Assembly (NCBI GenBank): GCA_039180025.1
Contig: JBCDDZ010000007.1
Span: 41,370 to 105,369, forward strand
Source of the DNA: Algisphaera sp039180025
Lineage (GTDB): Bacteria; Planctomycetota; Phycisphaerae; Phycisphaerales; Phycisphaeraceae
DNA length: 64,000 nt
Direction: 5' to 3'
In this document: positions 51,707 through 60,827 of the stretch, piece by piece
How the letters are laid out: each line of letters starts with the position of its first letter
Position numbering within the stretch: the stretch's first letter is position 1
Translations under genes and position numbers: made by a program
The notes under the pieces: model-generated
Seen by the model: the letters and a program-made list of their open reading frames with translations, nothing else
Database searches by the model: none
What the model was told of the DNA's origin: nothing

Positions 51707-53341
51707 CTACGGCGTCGCGGGAACCGGGTGGGCGTCGGCCACCTGCGAGCGGTCGGCGTGTATCGGGAGAATCAAGCTAAACGTCGCGCCACGGCCGGGC
51801 GCAGATTCCACGATGATCCGCCCGCCGAGCATCTCTGCCAATTCGCTCGCGATGGTCAACCCCAGTCCCGTGCCGCCGTGGGCTTTGGTGACCCCGGGAT
51901 CGAGCTGAGTGAACTTATCGAAGATGCGGATCTGGTCGTCTTCGGAGATACCGGGCCCGGTGTCGGCCACGGCGATGGTCACGGATTCCACCGCGTCACG
52001 CTCGGCGGACGCGTGGGCCGGGCCAGTGGGCGAAGGCTGGGCCCGCAGCGTGACGGTGCCCCCCGTGGGGGTGAATTTCACGGCGTTGGCGAGGAAGTTG
52101 AACACAATCTGCTGGAGCTTGCCCGCGTCGGTTTCGATCAGCGGCAGGCGCGGCGAAACCTCGACAAAGATACGGACCCGCTTTTTTTCGGCCTGCGGCC
52201 GGATAAGGGTGACCAGACCTTCCAGCGTGTCGGAGACCGAAGCCTTCGATAACCGCAGCGTCATCTTGCCCGCTTCGATCTTGGCGATATCCAACAGGTC
52301 GTTGATCAGGTCCAAGAGCCGGCGGCTGCTCACGATGATGTTCGAGGCGTAGCGTTGACGCTTTTCGTCGACCGGGCCGGTGCGACCGGCGAGGGTTTCC
52401 TGGAGCACTTCGGCGAATCCGATGATCGAGTTGAGCGGCGTGCGAAGCTCGTGGCTGACGTTGGCGAGGAATTCACCCTTAACTTTGTTGGCTTCAAACA
52501 GAGCGATATTGGACTCGGCCATCTCCATCAGCTTGAGGTCGAGAGTCTTGTTCGCGGAGGTTAGATCGTCCTGGTTGGCTTTGAGGCTTTCGAGCATTGT
52601 GTTGAACATGTCCGAAAGCTGCTCGAATTCGTCGCCGGTGTTGATGTCCGACCGGATCAGGAGATCGCCTTCCGAAACACGTTCGGCGTAGCCACGCAGG
52701 ACCCGGACCGGTGAAAGGATGATCCGGGTGGTGATGTAGTAAAACACCGCGATGGCCAGCAGCCCCGCAAACAGCCCGGCGGCCACGATGTAGATGCGGT
52801 TAAGGGTCTGCTGCACCGCGGCTTCCTGGTCGCGGAGTTGAACGAGGAGTACCGCCCGCAGCGGGTCGGCCAGCCCCGCCGCGTCCAGCCCGGCGTCGAA
52901 CGCGCCTTCGCGGCGGGCCTGATCCGAGGCCCTGACCGCCCGGGCGTAGCGGAATTCGAGCCGGCCTTCGCTGCCCCGGGAAGTGGTGAACAAATCGTTG
53001 GCTTCGGGGAGACGGTCGAAACGCTCGATCGCGCGGCGGACAAACGCATCGTTCGCAGCGGTTTCTTCGAACGCATCTTCGGGGAGCAGGCTCAGGACCA
53101 CCCCGGTTTCGAATGCCGGAGCGTCCGCTTCGTCGATCCGTTGCACGGGCTCGCCGAAAGCGATCTGCTGAGCCAGCCACATCTCCGCGAGGTCCTGGGC
53201 CCGGCGTTCGGGGCCACGCTCCACGAGCGTTTGCATCCGCCACCCCACCACGGTCAGGGCCGCGGTCATCACCAGGACCACCGCCAGGCCGAAGAGCAGT
53301 TGGCACTTATTGGCGAGGCTGATACGGATGCCTTTGAGCAT
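51707..53341 (-). CDS. Sensor histidine kinase
   Basis: 544 residues with full architecture. Membrane segment 1 (about 13-35), a periplasmic sensor of about 150 residues of no known fold, and membrane segment 2 (185-207). HAMP follows (208-262), then HisKA with FLANVSHELRTPLNSIIGFA (phospho-His), and a catalytic domain with NFLANAVKFTPTGG (N box), VADTGPGISEDDQ (G1) and GGTGLGLTIA (G2). The signal it detects is not evident. No response regulator gene adjoins it, so the partner is elsewhere. Minus strand, upstream of nuoB by 98 bases. Confidence 0.93.
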   Translation of the reverse strand: MLKGIRISLANKCQLLFGLAVVLVMTAALTVVGWRMQTLVERGPERRAQDLAEMWLAQQIAFGEPVQRIDEADAPAFETGVVLSLLPEDAFEETAANDAFVRRAIERFDRLPEANDLFTTSRGSEGRLEFRYARAVRASDQARREGAFDAGLDAAGLADPLRAVLLVQLRDQEAAVQQTLNRIYIVAAGLFAGLLAIAVFYYITTRIILSPVRVLRGYAERVSEGDLLIRSDINTGDEFEQLSDMFNTMLESLKANQDDLTSANKTLDLKLMEMAESNIALFEANKVKGEFLANVSHELRTPLNSIIGFAEVLQETLAGRTGPVDEKRQRYASNIIVSSRRLLDLINDLLDIAKIEAGKMTLRLSKASVSDTLEGLVTLIRPQAEKKRVRIFVEVSPRLPLIETDAGKLQQIVFNFLANAVKFTPTGGTVTLRAQPSPTGPAHASAERDAVESVTIAVADTGPGISEDDQIRIFDKFTQLDPGVTKAHGGTGLGLTIASELAEMLGGRIIVESAPGRGATFSLILPIHADRSQVADAHPVPATP

Positions 53342-53396
53342 CCACAGATTCTATCGGCCCGGACTCGGCCGCGGGCTAATCGATAACGGCTTGCTC

Positions 53397-53873
53397 TTAG
53401 GCAAAAGCCTTCGCGTTGGCCGCCAGCCGGATCTTGACGACGACTTTGAGCACCTCGGAGTTTCCGCCCACTGCGCATACCGGCTTGTGAACATCCTGCG
53501 GAAAAAACATCGCGAATCGTCCGGGCAAAAGTTCCACCCACGAGGCGTCGGTGGCGGCGTGGAACCCGACGTCTCGGGCGGTGTCGTAGACTTCGACCGT
53601 TTCGAGGTCTGGGGTGTGCGGCGTCACGAAAACCGCTTCGTGACCGGTGAATACCGCCTGAATGTCGAGGTAGGCTCGGTGGGCTTCGTACCGTCTCGTG
53701 GCCGCGGGCTGAGTGGAATAGCGTTCGACGTTGGCGAACAGTTCGTCGCCACGCAGATCAACCCGGCCGTCGGGCGTGGCGGGATCAAATCCTTGCAGAA
53801 ACGCAAACGCTTCCGCGCACCCCGGATGGATCCCGTGGTAGAGCGCCGCGTGGTCTAAGGTGTCGTAGATCAT
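53397..53873 (-). CDS. YhcH/YjgK/YiaL-family protein (DUF386)
   Basis: 158-residue single-domain cupin-like protein. Seen: MIYDTLDHAALYHGIHPGC, ELFANVERYSTQPA, RYEAHRAYLDIQAVFTGHE with the metal-binding His/Glu area, and FAMFFPQDVHKPV with further metal ligands. The family, named after E. coli genes linked to sugar acid and sialic acid use, is sometimes called beta-galactosidase subunit beta. Its reaction is uncertain; a role in sugar conversion is inferred from family context. It lies 87 bases after ilvH on the minus strand, so could be co-transcribed. Confidence 0.87.
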   Translation of the reverse strand: MIYDTLDHAALYHGIHPGCAEAFAFLQGFDPATPDGRVDLRGDELFANVERYSTQPAATRRYEAHRAYLDIQAVFTGHEAVFVTPHTPDLETVEVYDTARDVGFHAATDASWVELLPGRFAMFFPQDVHKPVCAVGGNSEVLKVVVKIRLAANAKAFA

Positions 53874-53959
53874 CGGCAGGTTTTAGGAAGGCTTCGCGCC
53901 CGATGTGTTCAAGCAGCGAGCGAGGGTTTGAGGGCGATGGCGGTAAGGCAAAGACGCTC

Positions 53960-54580
53960 TTAGCCAGGGGGGAGGTCGGCGGCGTCGATGCCCGGCCCGT
54001 CGTCGGTCTCGGCGGCTTTGGCCAGGGCGATCCGGCGGAACGCGCTGGCGTTGCCACGCCGCATCGCGATGACCCCGGTGCGTGCGAGTTCGATAATCCC
54101 GTAGGGATCGAGCAGTTCGAGAAACGCGGCGAGCTTTTCTTCGCTGCCGGCCATCTCGATCATCACCTGATCCGACGCGACGTCCACGATCTTGGCCCGG
54201 AACAGATTCGCGAGCGTGATGATCTCCTCGCGTTTATCCGCCGCCCCCGCCTGGCTTCGCGTTGAAACCTGAACGAGCACGAGGTCCCGGTCGACGTAGG
54301 CGACATCCTGGTAATCAACAACTTTGACCACCGGCACGAGTTTCTGGAGCTGCTTGCGGACCTGTTCAAGGACGCTCGAATCACCCATCACCACGATGGT
54401 CATCCGAGACATCTCGGGGTTTTCGGTTCGGCCGACCACCAGTGAATCGATGTTGAATCCGCGTGCGGCGAACATCCCCGCGACCTGGGCGAGCACCCCG
54501 GGTTCATTGGTGACCAGGGCCGCGATGACGTGTCGCATTACGAGATCTGAGGCTTTACTGTCGTTCATGGGCGGCATCAT
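53960..54580 (-). CDS. ilvH: Acetolactate synthase small subunit
   Basis: Regulatory subunit of acetohydroxyacid synthase, which conveys valine feedback inhibition in branched-chain amino acid synthesis. The 206 residues hold the ACT domain HVIAALVTNEPGVLAQVAGM and FAARGFNIDSLVVGRTENPE, then the C-terminal ferredoxin-like domain with KIVDVASDQVMIEMAGSEEK and the PYGIIELARTGVIAMRRG end. The catalytic gene ilvB is not present. Start taken at the first of two adjacent ATG codons; MNDSKASDL a few codons on is equally possible. An AT-rich 377-base leader precedes it. Confidence 0.94.
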   Translation of the reverse strand: MMPPMNDSKASDLVMRHVIAALVTNEPGVLAQVAGMFAARGFNIDSLVVGRTENPEMSRMTIVVMGDSSVLEQVRKQLQKLVPVVKVVDYQDVAYVDRDLVLVQVSTRSQAGAADKREEIITLANLFRAKIVDVASDQVMIEMAGSEEKLAAFLELLDPYGIIELARTGVIAMRRGNASAFRRIALAKAAETDDGPGIDAADLPPG

Positions 54581-54957
54581 ACCGTTCTATAGATTCTGCG
54601 GGTGTTACCGGCTTGGGGATCAAGGATGGCGGATCGGATCAAGCCGCGACACGAGGGGGAAAAACTGTGCAATATTTTCCGCACACGATCTTCAACAAAT
54701 GGATTCGACGTGATTGACCAATAATACGGCACGGAAGACCACTAACAATCAATCGAAAATTAGATATAAACTTCTATTTTATAATTAATAAAACCATTGC
54801 ACACAATCGTCTTGTTTAAAAAGGGATAAGATATTACTGCTTTCAATTGCTATCGTTCTAGCGAGATACACGAGTTACCCTATTGTGGATAAAGCCGATC
54901 GCTGAACGACGGTTAACCGATGCTTAACCATCATTTATACGTTGGTAACGTACGGCA
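54581..54957. other. 377-base AT-rich leader of ilvH
   Basis: Strikingly AT-rich for this genome, especially 54740-54850. It must hold the ilvH promoter (minus strand). TGTGCAATATTTTCCGCACA (54666-54685) is an imperfect inverted repeat, and ATTGCACA recurs at 54796-54803, so a shared regulator is possible. TTGTGGATAA (54883-54892) equals the reverse complement of the DnaA box consensus, but it is single. No leader peptide rich in Val/Leu/Ile codons, tRNA or attenuator was recognised. Confidence 0.5.
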
Positions 54958-56670
54958 TTAGTGGATCAGACGCATTTCCCCGAAGTTAGGAACGATCTGT
55001 CGGCCCCGAGGTTGGACTGCATAAGGGGCGGGGAGATAGATGAAAAACGCTCGCCCGATCATGAGGCCGCGGGGGACGACTTGGGCGTAGTTGCGTTCGG
55101 CGTCGGGGATGTCGGAAAGCCGCCACGCTTCGGCTTCGGGGAGCATGCGTTTGCGGATCCAGGGCTCGATATCGTTCCAGAACCGGCCGTCGCTGCTGAT
55201 CGGCGAGTTGTCGCCGAGGACAAAATATCGGCCGGGCCGGATGACGATGGGCGGAGAACGCAGCAGGTCGCCAGTAGCGGCACGGCGTGATACGCCGTAG
55301 GGAGCGTTTTCGAGGCTGCTACTCAAGGTAGGCGTATAGGCCAGGTCGCGGTCGAGTTCGACCGCGTGCAGCGTGGCGCCGCCGCCTACGACACGCAAAG
55401 ACACCTCCGGCCGATCGAGCGGCGCGGGGCGTCCCACGATGACCGATTCGGGCCAATCGAAAGCACGCCGCCACACCACGCAGCCGTTGACCCATACGAG
55501 TAGCTCTTGATCCACCGACCAGAGTTCGATCGCCTCGGCTTGACCGACGGCCCACTTCACGGCCCCGCGGACCGAACCCAGCGTTTGGGTCTCGGTCGGC
55601 GATATCCTCCGCAGCGTCATGTTGCCCAGCGCATCGAAGCGTGCCACTACGCGCTCGGCCTGCGCATCGAAGCGTGTCGTCGTTTCCAATTCAACGGCTA
55701 CGCCCGGTGTTTCGGGCACCACGGTCGCGGCGAGCCGTACGTCTTCGATCGGCTGCCGACCCACGACCCCGTCCTGAAGCACCGTCACGTTATAGGGATA
55801 CCACGTCCCGCGTCCGTGGTAGCCCACCCAGTCAAAGCGTAGCTCTCCTCGGGGGGCCGCATTCTCGTGGGCGTCTGACTCCGAGCCCGGGTCCGCCGCG
55901 GGAGTCCACCGATAGGCGCGGTGCCACCCCCGAGCCTCGCTGTGTATTTCCCAACGGCCTTGTTCCGCGGCGGCGGCCTTCCACGGACTGGACCACGGCA
56001 GGGGGCGCCTCTCGCTGCGGCCATGGTCCAGGGGAACGTATTGGCTGTGGTAGACCGGCTGCCACACCGCGCGCTGAATCCGCTGCCAATGCCGGTTGGC
56101 TTTGGGATCGGTCTTGCGGGCGATTTCCCAGCCGTCTCGGGGGCCGTCGAGCGGCCGAACGTAAACGTTGCCGTCGATGATCTGGAGGGCTTCGTTGGGC
56201 AGCCCCACGAGCCGCTTGATGTAGTTGGTCTTGGGGCCCGGGGTGCCGTTGTCATTCAGGGCTTGGGGGTTGCGGAAGACCACAACGTCCCAGCGGCGGG
56301 GCTCGGCGAGGCTGTAGACGTACTTTTGTACCAGCAGCCGATCGCCCGAGCGGGTGGGCGTGGTGGCGGGCACTTCTTGTGGGTAGTGGCACATCGGGCA
56401 GGGTAAGACGAGGGGATCACGGCCGGTGTGACTCCGGCCGGACTGGTCGGCGGTAAATTCGTAGCCGCACTGTTCGCAGCCGACCGCGACGTGCTTACCC
56501 AACAGGGTCGGTGCCATCGACCCGGTGGGAATCACGAAGGCTTCGATCACGTAGGCCCGGAAGATGAACGCGAGGATCAGGGCGATGACGATCGCCTCGA
56601 ACGTCTCCCTGAGCGTCTCGTCGGTCGTCCTGGGGGTGGAGATCGGGGGTGGCGGAGATGGTGCAGCCAA
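54958..56670 (-). CDS. lepB: Signal peptidase I with large insertions
   Basis: Inner-membrane Ser/Lys protease removing signal peptides of secreted proteins. One membrane segment at about 25-46, then VIPTGSMAPTLLG with catalytic Ser51, and TNYIKRLVGLPNEALQI with catalytic Lys152. LGDNSPISSDGRFWN near the end is the conserved box E. The 570 residues exceed the usual 200-320 because of two inserts. CEQCGY plus CPMCHYP (Cys65, 68, 91, 94) is a likely zinc ribbon between Ser and Lys. About 300 residues between Lys and box E are partly beta-rich (LWSVDQELLVWVNGCVVW suggests a jelly-roll). Such expansions are known from planctomycetes. Confidence 0.9.
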   Translation of the reverse strand: MAAPSPPPPISTPRTTDETLRETFEAIVIALILAFIFRAYVIEAFVIPTGSMAPTLLGKHVAVGCEQCGYEFTADQSGRSHTGRDPLVLPCPMCHYPQEVPATTPTRSGDRLLVQKYVYSLAEPRRWDVVVFRNPQALNDNGTPGPKTNYIKRLVGLPNEALQIIDGNVYVRPLDGPRDGWEIARKTDPKANRHWQRIQRAVWQPVYHSQYVPLDHGRSERRPLPWSSPWKAAAAEQGRWEIHSEARGWHRAYRWTPAADPGSESDAHENAAPRGELRFDWVGYHGRGTWYPYNVTVLQDGVVGRQPIEDVRLAATVVPETPGVAVELETTTRFDAQAERVVARFDALGNMTLRRISPTETQTLGSVRGAVKWAVGQAEAIELWSVDQELLVWVNGCVVWRRAFDWPESVIVGRPAPLDRPEVSLRVVGGGATLHAVELDRDLAYTPTLSSSLENAPYGVSRRAATGDLLRSPPIVIRPGRYFVLGDNSPISSDGRFWNDIEPWIRKRMLPEAEAWRLSDIPDAERNYAQVVPRGLMIGRAFFIYLPAPYAVQPRGRQIVPNFGEMRLIH

Positions 56671-56823
56671 AAGTTTCTCAAGAGCGAATGGACGGTCGGC
56701 AACGGGCCGTAGGGCACGGGCGGTATTGTACGCCGCAGGGGTTGCGAGCTAAACTCAGCGGCACGATCGCGGCACGGCGTCAGCGTGCGGCGGAGTCAAA
56801 AATCCCCGATCCGAAACCGCCCC

Positions 56824-58143
56824 ATGCTTAGCGCCCAATTCTTCGTCAGCAGCCTCGTCATCCTCGTCGTCCTGCACACGATGCTGCTGGCCACCGCGTA
56901 TCTGATTCTGCTGGAACGCAAAACCGCGTCTTGGGTGCAAGACCGTACGGGGCCGAACCGGACAAATTTTTCGTTTGGCCTCGATGACTTGTGGAAGAAG
57001 CTGGGGCTGTATTCGCTTTTCGAAAACCGCAAACACCTCGGGCTCGGGCAGGCGTTGGCCGACGGGCTGAAGCTGCTGGTGAAAGAGGACTACACCCCGC
57101 CGGGCGTGGACCGTGCTCTGTTCTTCGCCGCCCCCGCCTTGGCGGTGATCCCGGCGATGATCGGCTGGGCGGTGATCCCGTGGGGCGGGCTCTGGGACTT
57201 CCCGGGGCTGTCGATCTTCGGCCTGCAGATCGCGGAAGCCGGGCGGGTCAGCGTGGCGGTCGCCCCGGTCCAGATCGGCGTGATCTTTATCCTCGCGGTC
57301 AGCTCCCTGGCGGTCTACGGCATCGTGGTCGGGGCGTACGCCTCGAACAACAAATACTCGTTCCTCGGCGGCTTACGGGCGACGGCGCAGATGGTGTCCT
57401 ACGAAATCCCGATGGGGCTCTGCGTCCTGATCATGGTCCTCACATTCCACACGGTGGATACGCAGCTGCTGACAAATCTCCAGGCGGGTTCGGGGTCGGA
57501 CGGGGTGTGGGGCATCTTTTTCCATCCGCTGCTGGCGATCATTTTTTTCATCTGCATCCTGGCTGAGTGCAACCGCGCACCGTTCGACTTGGCCGAGTCG
57601 GAACAGGAACTGGTCGGCGGCTTCCACACCGAGTTCAGCTCGATGAAATGGGCGCTGTTTTTCCTGGGCGAATATATGCACATGATCGCGGGATCGGCGT
57701 TTTTCTGCGTGCTTTTTCTGGGCGGCTGGGACCTCCTGCCGTTCGTCGAAATCCTGCCCCGGGTCAACGAAGAGGGGCTGATCGCGGGCACGCTGTTGGT
57801 CCTGCTCAAGCTCAGCATTTTTGCCGGCAAGGTCTTCCTGCTGCTGTTCATCATGATGTGGGTCCGCTGGACGCTGCCCCGGCTGCGTTTCGATCAGCTG
57901 ATGAAACTCGCTTGGCGGGGGCTGATCCCGTTGATGTTGCTAATGCTGCTGATGTCGGGCTTCATCGTGCTGATCGACCCGGCGATGCCCAAGCTGTGGT
58001 ATCTCGGGGCCAACCTCACGCTGATCGCGGTCGGGGTCTTCGTCGCCCCGCGTCTGCCCCTGGGCCCGCCCGTCAATCGCCGTATCCCGCTCGCGGGTTC
58101 GCGCTACAGCCCGCTGCCCGCGGCATCCGAACCGCTGCGCTAA
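56824..58143 (+). CDS. nuoH: NADH-quinone oxidoreductase subunit H
   Basis: Membrane subunit of complex I near the quinone site. From MLSAQFFVSSLVIL the 439 residues have about nine membrane segments. Family marks: LLERKTASWVQDRTGPNR, ALADGLKLLVKEDYTPP, the region ATAQMVSYEIPMGLCVLIM, and AECNRAPFDLAESEQELVGGFHTEFSSMKWALFF. The end, FQLLFIMMWVRW-like LLLFIMMWVRWTLPRLRFDQLM, is conserved. I use ATG 56824, since the frame opens 13 codons earlier without homology. Divergent from lepB and apart from all other nuo genes except distant nuoB. Confidence 0.95.
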   Translation: MLSAQFFVSSLVILVVLHTMLLATAYLILLERKTASWVQDRTGPNRTNFSFGLDDLWKKLGLYSLFENRKHLGLGQALADGLKLLVKEDYTPPGVDRALFFAAPALAVIPAMIGWAVIPWGGLWDFPGLSIFGLQIAEAGRVSVAVAPVQIGVIFILAVSSLAVYGIVVGAYASNNKYSFLGGLRATAQMVSYEIPMGLCVLIMVLTFHTVDTQLLTNLQAGSGSDGVWGIFFHPLLAIIFFICILAECNRAPFDLAESEQELVGGFHTEFSSMKWALFFLGEYMHMIAGSAFFCVLFLGGWDLLPFVEILPRVNEEGLIAGTLLVLLKLSIFAGKVFLLLFIMMWVRWTLPRLRFDQLMKLAWRGLIPLMLLMLLMSGFIVLIDPAMPKLWYLGANLTLIAVGVFVAPRLPLGPPVNRRIPLAGSRYSPLPAASEPLR

Positions 58144-58739
58144 CCGTCTGCCCGGATCGGGTTCGCGTGAGAAATGAGCGAAGCGATGCGGCCACCCTGT
58201 TTTTAATCCTTATTCCACAGTTTCAAAGCGGATTCGATTGCCCCCCAAGGCACGCGAACGTAGCGGAGACTTCTGAGTCCAGACTGGTTTGTTGGATCGC
58301 CATGTCTTCCGCCTAGAAAAACACCGCTCGCCGCAGCTCGTTGATCCGTTAGGCTTTTGATGTGACGATTGCTGTGCAGCAAATATGCAACCGTAGTGCT
58401 GAATCCGCAGGACTGGTTTCAACGTATAGGCTTTAATCAAAAACCGCATCTAATCAACGATCGCTACGAGATGGGTCTCGTCAGAGTAATGTCCCGCCTT
58501 CACGCCTAGCCGCCGGGCACCGACCGCTAACCGATCGTAGCGGAGCGAGGACAAGTGTTCGCAAAGATTCCTGTTCGGCACCATCTTGTCTACCGGCGGC
58601 CAATCCGTGCCGCGGTCAGCAAACCTGCCGTATTGCATTTCTGGAACCGAACGCAAGCCACGGCCCATCAAGATTCGTTTAGGATCGGATATAAACGGCA
58701 TAGAATCCGCAGCCGTCGATCAATTTCCCCGCCGAACCA
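58144..58739. other. 596-base gap after nuoH
   Basis: No supportable gene. Two minus-strand frames meet end to end (58450-58701 and 58210-58449, 83 and 79 codons) but have no recognisable domain or ribosome binding site. Composition is lower in GC than its neighbours, so it may hold decayed sequence. It ends at the ATG of the next membrane protein gene. No terminator-like stem with a T run was seen after nuoH. Confidence 0.45.
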
Positions 58740-59588
58740 ATGTCTACCCTCCCACCTTCTTCCTCGTCTACCCCCCCACCGTCGCCTGAAGCGTCGGCCG
58801 CCCCACGCCGACGGACCAAACCCCAGAAACCACTCACGGACGTGGTTTTCCACACTTATCCGAAGCTGATCTTCGTCTGGCCGATCATCGCGGCGGGGTA
58901 CCTGCTTTGGCCATTGGCCGGGTACTGGGAATTGAACCTTGAAGTCGTGGGCTGGGTGTATCTGCTGGCGGTCTCGCTGGTGCTGCTCACGATGGGCATC
59001 GACCTGGAACGCGACCACGCGGTGTTCTGGCTGGTGGTGTTCCTCGCTTTGTTTTTTCTCGGTAAGTGGCTCGACGCCAGTCTGGATCGGTTCACCGGGC
59101 TGGGGGATCTCTACCGTTTTTTTGCAAACCGGGACGTCCGCTACGACCCCGCTCTGGGGTTTTGTTTGAGCTTCCTGCTGACGCCGCCCTATGTAGCTAT
59201 GCTGATCTACGCCCGGCTGCAACACCGCTGGCGGATCACGCATAACGAATTCGAACACTATGCTTGGGGTCGGGCCGACGACTCGCTGGCCCGCGGCGCG
59301 AAGCGAGTCCGCAGCACGTTCCCCGATCTGCTGGAGCTTTTGCTTTGCGGGGCGGGCACGCTGGTGGTCTACTCCGCGACCGGCCGCACCGAGCTCCGCC
59401 GCATCCCCCACGTACCGATGATCTTCCTGGTGCGCCGCCGGATCAACCGTTTACTTGAGGCGACCGCTGTAATTTCCGAGGCCCGTGAGCAAGAGCTTTA
59501 TGAAGAAGAAGCGGACACCGAACGAGACGAGGAGAATCATTTGCCACGTGAACGGCGTGAGGGCATCGGCGACAGCGAACCGCTGTAA
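58740..59588 (+). CDS. Membrane protein of unknown function
   Basis: 282 residues: a Ser/Pro-rich N-tail (1-20), then VVFHTYPKLIFVWPIIAAGY, and four or five membrane segments through about 170. A soluble C-terminal region contains QHRWRITHNEFEHYAWGRAD and a hydrophobic LLELLLCGAGTLVVYSATGR. The end is highly charged (EEEADTERDEENHLP). No catalytic motif was seen. The pattern matches uncharacterised planctomycete proteins that I know only as conserved hypotheticals; I cannot assign it. It is monocistronic with wide non-coding flanks. Confidence 0.65.
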   Translation: MSTLPPSSSSTPPPSPEASAAPRRRTKPQKPLTDVVFHTYPKLIFVWPIIAAGYLLWPLAGYWELNLEVVGWVYLLAVSLVLLTMGIDLERDHAVFWLVVFLALFFLGKWLDASLDRFTGLGDLYRFFANRDVRYDPALGFCLSFLLTPPYVAMLIYARLQHRWRITHNEFEHYAWGRADDSLARGAKRVRSTFPDLLELLLCGAGTLVVYSATGRTELRRIPHVPMIFLVRRRINRLLEATAVISEAREQELYEEEADTERDEENHLPRERREGIGDSEPL

Positions 59589-59987
59589 TATCGCCGTAAT
59601 CCTCATACGCTCCGATCGCAATTCTACTTCTCCTTGTCTACGCAAGTTCCGCTTCCGTCAACGAGAAAACCATCGACAATCTAGAAATTTCCCTTTTTTT
59701 ACCTCTATCTCTCGCCGATAGTGCTTAAATCAGCTAATATGCATAGATTGATGGGGGATGAGATTGTAAGTAGTAATCCACGCATACCCGGTTCGGCCGA
59801 ATTTTCGGTAACCGTGAATCGACCTGTAAGTCAAAAACTGTTCGGTGGGTCGATTGGGCTCACCGAGCCACTGGGTATTCCAAGCCTATTCGGGTTAACC
59901 ATCTTCCACCTGAGCGGCGGCACACTCTAAAACGTACATAGCCAATTTCAGCCGCCGTCTTCGCCCAAGACCACCTTAGAGTTTCTT
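59589..59987. other. 399-base gap before the DUF3553-like gene
   Basis: No supportable gene. A short GTG-started frame of 69 codons (59721-59930) has no similarity I recognise. The part 59670-59780 is AT-rich, with TAATATGCAT near 59734, and may carry the promoter of the gene at 59988. No structured RNA was recognised. Confidence 0.4.
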
Positions 59988-60716
59988 ATGACTACTCCGA
60001 TTCGTTTCGCCGCTGGCGACACGGTCCGACACCCCAAACGCCCCGAATGGGGCAAGGGTACCGTGCGCTCGATCCAAGCCATCGTCCAGCCCGACGGTTC
60101 TCGGGCCCAGCGTCTGACCGTCGATTTCGCCAACCAAGGCCGTAAGCTGATCAACACCGCGATCGCGCCCCTCGACCGCGCCGGCGCCGCTTCGCCTTCA
60201 AAAACCGATAAACCCAAGACACGGCGAAACACCCCCGAAGCCCCGCTCCCCGACCACACCCACACCCGGACGCCGGTGGCGACCACCTCGGCTCCCGTGG
60301 CCCGCGGCAAATCGGCTGCCGCGGCACACGCCCCCGAGGCGGGTTGGCTCGATGATCTCGACGGCTCCGCCATCAAAGGCAAGGAACTCTGGGAGCTGCC
60401 CGATGCACTTTCCGATCCGTTTGCCAGCGCTCCCGAACGGCTAGCGGCGACGCTACAAACCTATCGTTTCTCCACCGAGCCGCGGGCCCTGATGGACTGG
60501 GCCGTGGCCCAGACCGGTCTCAACGATCCGCTCTCAAAATACACCCGCCACGAACTCGAACAGGCGTTCCCTCGGTTCGCCCGCGACCGAGACGCGCACC
60601 TGAAGGACCTGGTGCGTCAACTCAAACGCGAAAATAATTACGCCGCCCTTAAAGACGCCGGTCGCGGCCTATTCTCCGCCGCCCAGTCCGCGTTGGATAA
60701 AGCTATCCGCAGCTAG
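59988..60716 (+). CDS. DUF3553-like N-terminal domain protein
   Basis: 242 residues. The start, FAAGDTVRHPKRPEWGKGTV followed by QRLTVDFANQGRKLI, matches the small SH3-like DUF3553 (xxGDxVxHPxxGxGxV pattern) found at the ends of some helicases. A Ser/Pro/Ala linker of about 60 residues follows. A helical C-half has a predicted cytoplasmic, charged composition (ELEQAFPRFARDRDAHLKDL). No catalytic motif was seen. It may bind nucleic acid or protein; this is inference. It precedes ligA by 111 bases on the same strand, hinting at DNA metabolism. Confidence 0.6.
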   Translation: MTTPIRFAAGDTVRHPKRPEWGKGTVRSIQAIVQPDGSRAQRLTVDFANQGRKLINTAIAPLDRAGAASPSKTDKPKTRRNTPEAPLPDHTHTRTPVATTSAPVARGKSAAAAHAPEAGWLDDLDGSAIKGKELWELPDALSDPFASAPERLAATLQTYRFSTEPRALMDWAVAQTGLNDPLSKYTRHELEQAFPRFARDRDAHLKDLVRQLKRENNYAALKDAGRGLFSAAQSALDKAIRS

Positions 60717-60827
60717 ACTGCCCCCTGCGTCAGCCTCAAACCTTTCCCCACTTCCATCTCCCTTAGCGTTAAGCGATCGGCTATTCCTGCGCCCACCGAG
60801 GACGCCGGCGCTACTACAATCGGTGCC

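Noticed and set aside
54883..54892. Chromosomal origin suggested by a DnaA-box match
   Set aside because: Only one box, and no dnaA, dnaN, rnpA or rpmH genes near; the site alone is not enough.
58210..58701. Two end-to-end short frames after nuoH as a gene pair
   Set aside because: No domain or ribosome binding site; more likely decayed or non-coding sequence.
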